The translations under genes were made by a program, and so were the position numbers. 39,008 nucleotides of DNA from a virus. Under the pieces are notes generated by a model. That model saw only the letters and a program-made list of their open reading frames with translations. It was not told the origin of the DNA and searched no databases. Shown piece after piece: positions 30,140 to 36,234 of the stretch. Numbering within the stretch: position 1 is the stretch's first letter; each line of letters begins with the position of its first letter. Location: positions 1-39,008 of the IMG/VR virus record IMGVR_UViG_3300050821_008879; one strand, written 5' to 3'.

Positions 30140-30767
30140 GCAGAAGTGGGAAATCGCGGGAGCGGCTCTCGCGATCGTCCTGTGCGGGATCCTCGGCGGG
30201 TCGTGGCTCGGCGCGCGCGAGGAAGGGATTCGCATGAAGGCGACCATCGACGCGCAGAACCAGGTGATAGCGACAGCCGCGAAGCAGGTCAAGGACATCC
30301 AGGACGCCGAGGCCGTCCGGGACAAGGTCACCGCGGCGAACGTCGCCGCTCTGCAGGCAGCCGCGGCGCATCAAACGACGCCTGCCGAAATAGCGGCATG
30401 GATTCCGAAGCAGCTCCCCACGCCGCAGCCGATCACGTTCACGATCCCCGCCGCAACGCCGGCAAACCCCACGCCGGCAGCCGTCGCGACCGTCCCGCAG
30501 GCCGATCTCCCCGCGCTCCGGGACCAGATCTCGCAATGCCAGGTCTGCGCCGTGAAGCTGTCGACCGCGGAGTCCGATCTCGCCGGGAAGGACGAGCAGC
30601 TCACGCTCAAAACAAACGAGCTGACGGCCATGACGAAGGAACGGGACGCGGCCGTCACCGCGTCCAAGGGCGGGGGATTCTGGTCACGCTTCAAACACGA
30701 CCTGAAAGTCATCGCCATCACCGCCGGCGTCGTGGCGATCGCGGCTGTCGCCGTCGCGAAAAAGTAG
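30126..30767 (+). CDS. Membrane protein with coiled coil, possible spanin-type, 213 aa
   Basis: ATG 30126 follows AAAGGAGTCC inside the end of the previous gene. N-terminal membrane helix (residues about 9-28), a helical stretch (30-85), a proline-rich segment (about 100-125), two close cysteines (C-Q-V-C about 139-142), a second coiled-coil helix (145-180) and a C-terminal hydrophobic segment (about 192-210). With hydrophobic ends and a long middle it could bridge inner and outer membranes like a spanin. The evidence is architecture only. Confidence 0.6.
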   Translation: MLTIRQKWEIAGAALAIVLCGILGGSWLGAREEGIRMKATIDAQNQVIATAAKQVKDIQDAEAVRDKVTAANVAALQAAAAHQTTPAEIAAWIPKQLPTPQPITFTIPAATPANPTPAAVATVPQADLPALRDQISQCQVCAVKLSTAESDLAGKDEQLTLKTNELTAMTKERDAAVTASKGGGFWSRFKHDLKVIAITAGVVAIAAVAVAKK

Positions 30768-30816
30768 GATTCCCACAGGCCGAGTCTTTTTGCACAAGGG
30801 CAAGGACGGAGTTCTA

Positions 30817-30853
30817 TTGACACGTTGTGCGCACATGCATTACCGTGTCGGCC
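30817..30853 (+). promoter_or_regulatory. Promoter with palindromic operator for RHH gene
   Basis: A perfect -35 TTGACA (30817-30822) is followed by a 10-bp palindrome TGTGCGCACA (30826-30835) in the spacer and a poor -10 region (around 30838-30845). A protein bound at the palindrome would block polymerase. Transcription would start close to the gene's GTG codons, giving a very short or absent leader. Self-repression by the RHH product is the simplest reading. Confidence 0.55.
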
Positions 30854-31075
30854 GTGGCAAGCCCCTCCAAGCGGTCCAACGGAAACGGCGCGGACGACCA
30901 GCGCGAAGACCGAATCTTCGTGCGGGTGAACGCGGCCGAGAAAAAGAAGTTCGAACGCCTCGCGCGCTTCCTGCACACCGACCTCAGTGAAATCGTCAGG
31001 CAGACTCTCCATCTGAAAGCCGACCAGTACCTGCTTCACGAGCGGCTCTCCAAACTCAAAAAGGCGGGGGGCTAA
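30854..31075 (+). CDS. Ribbon-helix-helix DNA-binding protein
   Basis: 73 residues from GTG 30854 (GTG 30827 and 30845 in frame are alternatives; none has a clear ribosome binding site). After a disordered basic start, the Arc/CopG-like RHH core is visible: strand D-R-I-F-V-R-V-N, helix A-A-E-K-K-K-F-E-R-L-A-R-F-L, turn H-T-D-L-S, helix E-I-V-R-Q-T-L-H-L-K-A. RHH dimers insert the strand into the DNA major groove at palindromes like the one at 30826-30835. It is probably a phage regulator of the lysis/lysogeny region, a role inferred from context. Confidence 0.78.
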   Translation: MASPSKRSNGNGADDQREDRIFVRVNAAEKKKFERLARFLHTDLSEIVRQTLHLKADQYLLHERLSKLKKAGG

Positions 31076-31188
31076 CGAATGTTCCTCCGGTTCCTTCCTA
31101 CCTGTTTCATCCCCGAGCAATCGCAACATAATATTCACAGGTGGGATACGTCCCGAAGTGGTAATCACGAAGTAACGGGCGGGACGCA
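31076..31188. other. Convergent intergenic gap
   Basis: This gap lies between the RHH gene and the leftward gene. CGTCCCG (31149-31155) and CGGGACG (31180-31186) could form a 7-bp stem with a 24-base loop right at the end of the leftward gene. Neither side has a clear T-run. Otherwise I see nothing. Confidence 0.3.
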
Positions 31189-31506
31189 TCAGGCGGATTC
31201 CAAAAGGTTTCGGAGGGACTCCCGGAAGTCTTCGAGCCGCTGCGGTCCTGGTTTCTCCGGCTCCGCCAGGCGTTGCAATTCGGTTATCGTTTCTGACCTG
31301 GTTACCAGGGCCATCAGCTCCGGTCCATGCTTCAGGAACCATTCGACGAGGAGCGCCTCCGCGCGTTTCTCCGCCCAGCTATCCATCAATTCGATGAGTT
31401 CCTTCCGGCGGTTCGCTGCGTCTCCCAGCCGATCGATAACGACGTTTTCGAGCGCGACCTGCGAGCCGTACAGAAGGTACTCCAGGAAATCGGGCGTGTT
31501 CATCAT
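31189..31506 (-). CDS. Leftward hypothetical helical protein, 105 aa (only minus-strand gene)
   Basis: On the minus strand an AGGAGAG site stands 6 bases before ATG-ATG (31506-31501). Longer versions from 31602 lack such a site. The product is wholly helical and charged: D-F-L-E-Y-L-L-Y-G-S-Q near the start, then R-R-K-E-L-I-E-L-M-D-S-W-A-E-K and E-S-L-R-N-L-L-E-S at the end. There is no recognisable helix-turn-helix. It is transcribed divergently from a Cro-like gene, the place where a phage repressor normally sits, so it may act in immunity or lysogeny. Function unknown. Confidence 0.65.
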   Translation of the reverse strand: MMNTPDFLEYLLYGSQVALENVVIDRLGDAANRRKELIELMDSWAEKRAEALLVEWFLKHGPELMALVTRSETITELQRLAEPEKPGPQRLEDFRESLRNLLESA

Positions 31507-31691
31507 CGCGTTCTCTCCTGTGCGAGCGCGGGTCCTCGCGACGCTCGGTGCGCGTTGCCGACAATGGCAAGTGAGAGGTGTATGAAGCAAGGGAATTAGC
31601 AAAGGTTACATAAAACATTTCGAGAAATGGCGAATTAGCAACGTAGTGGATGTGCGAAGTCTTGGTGTGATTTCCCGGCCAGGGAGAACCG
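31507..31691. promoter_or_regulatory. Divergent control region with operator-like repeats
   Basis: 185 bp between divergent genes, AT-rich in its middle. It holds TTGCC-N6-GGCAA (31555-31570), two exact copies of GAATTAGCAA (31593-31602 and 31632-31641, 39 bp apart) and, between them, the 14-bp inverted repeat CATTTC-GA-GAAATG (31616-31629). The layout resembles a phage switch with multiple operators. I could not fix promoter hexamers with confidence on either strand. Confidence 0.6.
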
Positions 31692-31982
31692 ATGCCGAAA
31701 CGATCCGAAGACGACCGCTGGGACTCGCCGTTCGCGACCTTCGTCGATTCCTACGGCGTCGATCTGCTCGCCGCACGGCTGAACGTCACCCGCGACGCGA
31801 TCTACAAGTGGGTCGCCGGCACGTCGAGTCTTCGCCTTGTCCGCGCTCGCAAGATCCAGCTGCTCGCCAAGCGCCGGCGCATCGCTCTTTCGCTCGATGA
31901 AATTTATCAGCATTTCCACGAGGCGCGAGGAAGTCGTCCCCCTCGCACCTCATCCCGTAAACCCGAACCAGCGCGCGCCTGA
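31692..31982 (+). CDS. Cro/CII-like helix-turn-helix regulator
   Basis: 96 residues, ATG after GGGAGAACC. Residues about 15-60 form a Cro/CII-type helix-turn-helix: F-V-D-S-Y-G-V-D-L-L-A-A-R-L-N-V-T-R-D-A-I, then Y-K-W-V-A-G-T. The recognition helix is V-T-R-D-A-I-Y-K-W. The C-terminal 20 residues are disordered and basic. It is the first rightward gene from the divergent control region, the position of cro, so it likely represses or activates the early operon. Confidence 0.78.
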   Translation: MPKRSEDDRWDSPFATFVDSYGVDLLAARLNVTRDAIYKWVAGTSSLRLVRARKIQLLAKRRRIALSLDEIYQHFHEARGSRPPRTSSRKPEPARA

Positions 31983-32026
31983 CGGCGCGTTCCACATTGG
32001 CCAACCGACAGGAGAGGAGCGATCAG

Positions 32027-32362
32027 ATGGAAGAAAGAGAAGACGTAAGTCTCAGCAACCTATGCGGCGGCGCGATCGAGGAGGTCTTCCAGAAAGAGTT
32101 TGCGGCCGTCCTCGCCAACATCGCCGACGTCAACACGAACCCCGAAGCGAAACGAAAAATCACCCTGGAATTCACCATCGCTCCGTTCGAGGACCGCTCC
32201 GGAGCGCAGGTCACATTTGCCTGCAAGTCGAAGACGGTTCCGGTCGAAGCGGTCAAGGGCACGGTGTTTCTGCAGCGTCGCGGGCTGGTCATGGTCGCGG
32301 TGCCGCACGATCCGAAGCAGCCGGGACTGTTCTCGCCGCAGGCGGGCACGAAACCGAGTTAG
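32027..32362 (+). CDS. Conserved phage protein of the so-called replication terminator type
   Basis: 111 residues, ATG after GAGAGGAGCGATC. The pattern N-L-C-G-G-A-I-E-E-V-F-Q-K-E-F-A-A-V-L-A-N-I-A-D, then N-T-N-P-E-A-K-R-K-I-T-L-E-F and V-T-F-A-C-K-S-K, is that of a family frequent in phages of Gram-positive bacteria and often labelled replication terminator protein. The label has no firm experimental support that I know of. In those phages it is usually followed, as here, by a partner of about 250 residues. Confidence 0.75.
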   Translation: MEEREDVSLSNLCGGAIEEVFQKEFAAVLANIADVNTNPEAKRKITLEFTIAPFEDRSGAQVTFACKSKTVPVEAVKGTVFLQRRGLVMVAVPHDPKQPGLFSPQAGTKPS

Positions 32363-32397
32363 GCCACGGAGTTCAATCCTGAAGGGAAGAGGGAATC

Positions 32398-33147
32398 ATG
32401 ATCAAAGAAGCGATTGACCGCGTCCTCCAGCTCGCGGTTCCGAACCAGATCAAAATCGGCGACCTGCTTTACGCCGACAAAACGATGGAGCTCATCAGGC
32501 CGCCGGCGCCGGGCACGGTCGATGTCTTCACGCTGCAGGGAATCGTCGATCTCTACACGCAGCAGCTCGACGACATGCAGAAAAGCGGCGACGTCCTGTT
32601 CCACGTCACGAGTTCCACGAGCGTCGAAGTAATCTCGCGCGCGTCGGACGAATACGGGCGGCGGCGCTGCTGGGCCCGGGCGATCTATCCGAAGCTCATC
32701 AAGACGTTCCCGTTCGGGTCGTGGCTCGATACCGAGTCGTTCATCATCGGCTGCCAGGCCGGTTTCCAGCGGACGAAAATCGAGAATGAGGACGGGACTT
32801 TCGCTCTCGACCTCGACTACGTCCTCAAGGTCGCGTCCGCGATCACGGCGGAGGCAATCGAAACGTCGGACGACGACGGGATCTCGCAGAAGGTCGCGAC
32901 TCGCCGTGGCGTGGTGCTGAAGGAACAGACGAACCTGAAGCCGCGGGTCAATCTCGCTCCCTACCGCACGTTCGCCGAAATCGACCAGCAGCTCTCGCAG
33001 TTCGTCTTCCGGGCCAGAATTGGAAATGACTCCGTCAATCTCGCTCTGTTCGAGGCCGACGGCGGTCGCTGGCATCTCTCGGCCATCGCCGAGATCGCGG
33101 AATGGCTGACGCAAAAAAGCGGCGGAAAGGTTCCGGTCATCAGCTAG
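32398..33147 (+). CDS. Conserved phage protein, partner of upstream gene, 249 aa
   Basis: ATG follows AGGGAAGAGGGAATC. The order of features matches a widespread but unnamed phage family: an N-terminal Y-A-D-K-T-M-E-L-I-R-P-P domain, L-Q-G-I-V-D-L-Y, V-T-S-S-T-S-V-E-V, D-T-E-S-F-I-I-G, a central D-D-D-G-I-S-Q-K-V-A-T-R-R-G-V motif, then N-L-A-P-Y-R-T-F and C-terminal A-L-F-E-A-D-G-G-R-W. It lies between the Cro-like/early genes and integrase. No function is established, and a DNA-metabolism role is inferred only from genomic company. Confidence 0.7.
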   Translation: MIKEAIDRVLQLAVPNQIKIGDLLYADKTMELIRPPAPGTVDVFTLQGIVDLYTQQLDDMQKSGDVLFHVTSSTSVEVISRASDEYGRRRCWARAIYPKLIKTFPFGSWLDTESFIIGCQAGFQRTKIENEDGTFALDLDYVLKVASAITAEAIETSDDDGISQKVATRRGVVLKEQTNLKPRVNLAPYRTFAEIDQQLSQFVFRARIGNDSVNLALFEADGGRWHLSAIAEIAEWLTQKSGGKVPVIS

Positions 33148-34214
33148 TGGCCATCCGGGGCATTTTCGAGCGTCCGCCGCGCAGCAGAACTTGGTGGATT
33201 TCCTACTGCGACGTCGAAGGCAAACGCCACAGGGAGAAAATCGGCCGCCGTTCTGCTGCGCTCGATGCGCTCGCGCGCCGCCGGATGGAAGTGAAGGACG
33301 GAAGGTTCATCCCGCCAAAAAAGGGAGCGCGCCTCACATTTCGCGAGCTGGCCATGGCCGCGATGGTTCGCAAGAAACTGAGGCTCGCTCCCCTCTCCTA
33401 CCGTTCCGACGGCGAACGGCTCGACGTGCTGCTACGTCTCATCGGCAACGTACCGGCCGACCGGCTCACGCCGGCGCGCATCGAGGAAACCCTCGCTGCG
33501 CTCATCGTCCAGCGCGGCATCAAAAAGGCCACGGCGAACCGTTACCACGCGCTCGGCAGCAGCGTGTACAAATTCGCGGTCGACGCCGGAAAGCTGCAGT
33601 TCAATCCATTCTCCAAGGTCCGGCGGTTCCCGGAAAAAGCCTCGCGCCTGCGTTTTTTGAGCAAGGACGAAGAGTTCGCGCTTCGGAAGGCGATCGCGGA
33701 TCCCGACGACCAGTCGATCACAAGGGAAGTCTGTCAGGCCCACATCGCCGAGTTCGACCTCGCGCTCAATTCCGGGATGCGTCGCGGCGAGCAATTTTTC
33801 GCCAAGTGGAGCGACGTCGACTACGAGCGGCGACTGCTCTCCGTCGTGGGCAAGACGGGACCGCGGCACATTCGCCTGAACAAGGCCGCGCTGAACGCGC
33901 TGAAGGATCTCGACCGTCTCAAGGAACGGAAGGAATCCCCGAAATATATCTGCCCAGACGCGTCGGATGAAATCCAGCGCGATTCCCGCACGTGGCTGAA
34001 CGACGCGCTGAAGAAAGCCAAGGTCTCTAATTTCCGCTGGCACGATCTCCGTCACACGTTCGCTTCGCGCTCCATCGCCGCCGGCGTCAGCATCGCTGCG
34101 CTGCAGGAGCTACTCGGCCACAAAACGATTCAGATGACCATGCGCTATGCGCACCTCGCGCCGAGTCATCTGCAGGACGCCGTCGAAAAAATGAACGAGG
34201 AGGTCCCGGCGTGA
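33147..34214 (+). CDS. int: Tyrosine integrase
   Basis: 355 residues from GTG 33147, which overlaps the previous stop (TAGTG). ATG 33102 in the same frame would add 15 residues that overlap the upstream gene. An N-terminal arm-binding strand domain (W-W-I-S-Y-C-D-V-E-G-K-R-H) is followed by a SAM-like core-binding domain. The catalytic domain has R212 (G-M-R-R-G-E), K236, H299-x-x-R302 (W-H-D-L-R-H-T-F), H325 (L-L-G-H) and nucleophile Y334 (R-Y-A-H-L). It catalyses site-specific integration and is the main evidence that the phage is temperate. I could not locate attP. Confidence 0.95.
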   Translation: MAIRGIFERPPRSRTWWISYCDVEGKRHREKIGRRSAALDALARRRMEVKDGRFIPPKKGARLTFRELAMAAMVRKKLRLAPLSYRSDGERLDVLLRLIGNVPADRLTPARIEETLAALIVQRGIKKATANRYHALGSSVYKFAVDAGKLQFNPFSKVRRFPEKASRLRFLSKDEEFALRKAIADPDDQSITREVCQAHIAEFDLALNSGMRRGEQFFAKWSDVDYERRLLSVVGKTGPRHIRLNKAALNALKDLDRLKERKESPKYICPDASDEIQRDSRTWLNDALKKAKVSNFRWHDLRHTFASRSIAAGVSIAALQELLGHKTIQMTMRYAHLAPSHLQDAVEKMNEEVPA

Positions 34215-35047
34215 TTTTGAAGCCCGACTCATCGACCAGTCCCGAATACGTGGAACTCGAGTCCGGTTTGATCGTTCCGGAATGGGTCGCCGAAGAAAAG
34301 TTTGCTGCGCGCCGGCCGCGGGCGGTCGACCTGTTTTGCGGTTGCGGAGGGATGTCGCTCGGAATGATTCAGGGAGGCTTCGAAGTAGTCGCCGCGGCCG
34401 AGATCGATTTGCTGTCGACCGTCACGTACATGCACAACCTCGGCAGCTATCCATGCGAGTTCCACTTCGTCGAGCCGGCCGACGGCGAGCGCCTGGAAAA
34501 ATATCTCAAGAAGGAAATGCTGCGCGGAGACGGAATCCACGAGTGCTTCGTCTCCGGCGGAAACCGCCAGGCGCTCGGCGACTTTCCGGGAGTCGGCCAT
34601 TTTTTTCTCGGCGACGTTCGAAAGCTGAAGGGGAGCGACGTCCTCCGCGCGATCGGGCTGAAGCGAGGCGAGCTAGATTGCGTTTGCGGCGGTCCGCCGT
34701 GCCAGGGGTTCACGTTCGCGGGAAAGCGCCAGATCCACGATCCGCGGAATTCGCTTGTGTTTGAGTTCGCGCGCCTGGTCGTGGAGATGCTCCCGAAGAC
34801 CATCGTGTTTGAGAACGTGCCGGGCATTCTCCACATGGTCACTCCGGAGGGCATCCCCGTCATGGATCTGTTCTGCAGGATCCTGCAGGACGGCGGATTC
34901 GCCGGCGTCGACGCGTTGAAGCAAACGATCGAATCTCAGCGCGGAGCCGTAGGTATGCTTCGCGTGAAAATGCCGCGCAAAAAGAAAGCGGAGAAGCCCG
35001 GGCCGAAGAAAGAGCCGCGCTCGACGCAGAGGAGGCTGTTCGCGTGA
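34211..35047 (+). CDS. C5-cytosine DNA methyltransferase, short form
   Basis: 278 residues, GTG overlapping the integrase stop (GTGA). It contains SAM motif I (A-V-D-L-F-C-G-C-G-G-M-S-L, 38-50), catalytic motif IV G-G-P-P-C164-Q-G and motif VI E-N-V-P-G (201-205). It then ends in a K/P-rich tail without clear motifs VIII-X or a target recognition domain. An insert (about 83-130) separates motifs I and IV. Short relatives of this kind occur in other phages, so it may be a distinct class, not a broken gene. Probably protects phage DNA, if active. Confidence 0.85.
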   Translation: MILKPDSSTSPEYVELESGLIVPEWVAEEKFAARRPRAVDLFCGCGGMSLGMIQGGFEVVAAAEIDLLSTVTYMHNLGSYPCEFHFVEPADGERLEKYLKKEMLRGDGIHECFVSGGNRQALGDFPGVGHFFLGDVRKLKGSDVLRAIGLKRGELDCVCGGPPCQGFTFAGKRQIHDPRNSLVFEFARLVVEMLPKTIVFENVPGILHMVTPEGIPVMDLFCRILQDGGFAGVDALKQTIESQRGAVGMLRVKMPRKKKAEKPGPKKEPRSTQRRLFA

Positions 35048-35202
35048 AATCTCCGCTCCGCTGGTTCATCGAGCGTCTCACCTGGTCGAAGTGCTGCCAA
35101 TGCGGGCAGCGCTCGCGCCTGGAAACGATTTGCTGCGAACGATGCGGTCACAGGTTTTGCGCGGTCTGCCGCGGCGAGCAGACGGGAAGAGGCTACGCAT
35201 GA
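35044..35202 (+). CDS. Zinc-ribbon mini-protein, 52 aa
   Basis: GTG 35044 overlaps the methyltransferase stop (GTGA), and its own stop overlaps the next ATG. The product has an amphipathic start (L-R-W-F-I-E-R-L) and then C-C-Q-C-G, C-C-E-R-C-G-H and F-C-A-V-C: seven cysteines in three clusters, enough for a double zinc ribbon. Function unknown, possibly an adaptor for host RNA polymerase or another enzyme. Confidence 0.72.
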   Translation: MKSPLRWFIERLTWSKCCQCGQRSRLETICCERCGHRFCAVCRGEQTGRGYA

Positions 35203-35393
35203 AATTCCGGCTTGAACTGACAGGCTCGCAGCTGATGGCGCTGCGCACGGTCCTCGTCGAAGCGATCCGTCTCCCGGGCGGAATCACGGCGCACGTGGAT
35301 TGCTCGCAGGATCCGCCGGTTGAAACGAAGCCCGAGGACCTCTTGACGCTGACGATGAATGCGCGCGCCGTGAAAGAGAGCTCCGATGCCTGA
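35199..35393 (+). CDS. Hypothetical protein, 64 aa
   Basis: ATG 35199 overlaps the previous stop (ATGA) and is preceded by GGAAGAGGC. Beta-alpha pattern: strand F-R-L-E-L-T, helix G-S-Q-L-M-A-L-R-T-V-L-V-E-A-I, strand. It ends 8 bases inside the next gene. No family is recognised. Confidence 0.65.
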   Translation: MKFRLELTGSQLMALRTVLVEAIRLPGGITAHVDCSQDPPVETKPEDLLTLTMNARAVKESSDA

Positions 35394-35628
35394 AAAACTC
35401 CTGCTGAAGATCCCCGTGATCGCCGAGGCGCTGACCTGGATGACGGTCCTCGGCTCGATTCAGCTCGCGCTCCGTCACCCCGAGAATCAAGGCCCGTCGG
35501 CCAAGATTGCCCGGCAGTTCGCTCGGCAGCTCGCCGACAAACTGCTCGAGGAGGGCATCCTTTCCACCGAGGAAATCGCGCTCATGCTCCGCGACGAAAT
35601 GCGCTCGGCGAACCGGAGGACTCCGTGA
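35386..35628 (+). CDS. Hypothetical helical protein, 80 aa
   Basis: ATG 35386 overlaps the preceding gene by 8 bases. A hydrophobic N-terminal half (I-A-E-A-L-T-W-M-T-V-L-G-S-I-Q-L-A-L) is followed by helices with R-Q-F-A-R-Q-L-A-D-K-L-L-E-E-G. Its stop overlaps the next GTG. Function unknown. Confidence 0.65.
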   Translation: MPEKLLLKIPVIAEALTWMTVLGSIQLALRHPENQGPSAKIARQFARQLADKLLEEGILSTEEIALMLRDEMRSANRRTP

Positions 35629-35873
35629 AGCGCTTAACCGCACCTCAACTGAAGATTCTCTACGCGCTTCGCGGCACGGGGCTGTACGTCGGCAAAGACG
35701 CGCTCTATCGCGGAAGGATCATCGAACAGTTCCCGCTCCGGACGCGCCTCCACCTTCGCAAACGCGGGCTGATCGAGTACTCAGCCGCTGGGCAGTGGCA
35801 CCTGACGGAAGCCGGCAGGGATTTCGTTTACAGGCGGAAAAACCCAGGCGCCATCAAAGGAGCGACTCCATGA
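35625..35873 (+). CDS. Small winged-helix protein, 82 aa
   Basis: GTG overlapping the previous stop. The pattern L-T-A-P-Q-L-K-I-L-Y-A-L-R, then R-T-R-L-H-L-R-K-R-G-L-I-E-Y, then Q-W-H-L-T-E-A-G-R-D-F matches a compact MarR/PadR-like winged helix, common as small phage DNA-binding proteins. The basic recognition region (R-L-H-L-R-K-R) supports DNA binding. Target unknown. Confidence 0.7.
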   Translation: MKRLTAPQLKILYALRGTGLYVGKDALYRGRIIEQFPLRTRLHLRKRGLIEYSAAGQWHLTEAGRDFVYRRKNPGAIKGATP

Positions 35874-36181
35874 CGCGCGGTCTGATCCACATCGGGTGCG
35901 TGAAGATGACGCCGCCGTCGACGAGGGAATCGCCGTGGCTGTTCGTGACGCTCCACGACGCGCGGGAGTTTTCACTGATCTCTGGTCGCGAGTTGTGGGC
36001 AGTCATCAGGTTCGATCCGAGCCTGTATCACGTCTGGCCAGGCGGCCGGGCCGAGGTCTACCCGGCGGAGGTCCGCGAAAAATGGGCGGCGCGCCGGCCG
36101 AAAAACCTTGGCACCAGCAGTGGCACTAGCCGTGAGAGCGATTTTTCGCGGCCTGCATCTAGTGAGAAGCGCAAGGGTTAG
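35870..36181 (+). CDS. Hypothetical protein, 103 aa
   Basis: ATG 35870 overlaps the previous stop (ATGA) and follows AAAGGAGCGACTCC. Beta-rich N-terminal 70 residues (S-P-W-L-F-V-T-L-H, W-A-V-I-R-F-D-P-S-L-Y-H-V-W-P-G-G) and a serine/arginine-rich disordered tail. It is the last gene before a hairpin-containing gap. No family is recognised. Confidence 0.62.
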   Translation: MTRGLIHIGCVKMTPPSTRESPWLFVTLHDAREFSLISGRELWAVIRFDPSLYHVWPGGRAEVYPAEVREKWAARRPKNLGTSSGTSRESDFSRPASSEKRKG

Positions 36182-36200
36182 GACCTAGCGGGAAAGTCTG

Positions 36201-36219
36201 ACAGGACTATGGGTCCTGT
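36201..36219 (+). promoter_or_regulatory. 7-bp hairpin before the 430-aa gene
   Basis: ACAGGAC (36201-36207), loop TATGG, GTCCTGT (36213-36219), ending 5 bases before the GGAGG of the next gene. Too weak and T-poor for a terminator. It may influence translation of the following gene or be an operator. Confidence 0.35.
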
Positions 36220-36234
36220 GAATTTGGAGGCGAA

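Noticed and set aside
31149-31186. Inverted repeat CGTCCCG/CGGGACG as a bidirectional terminator
   Set aside because: The loop is 24 bases, the stem only 7, and neither side has a run of Ts. Listed only as part of the gap description.
31079-31585. Plus-strand open frame opposite the leftward 105-residue gene
   Set aside because: No ribosome binding site and an unnatural serine/arginine-rich composition. The minus-strand gene has AGGAGAG and a sensible helical product.
33102-33146. ATG 33102 as integrase start
   Set aside because: The extra 15 residues overlap the conserved end of the upstream gene and have no good ribosome binding site. GTG 33147 at the TAGTG junction fits integrase N-termini better. 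Kept as an alternative only.
36182-36234. Hairpin considered as an intrinsic terminator
   Set aside because: Only a 7-bp stem and no T-run, and it is followed at once by a ribosome binding site.
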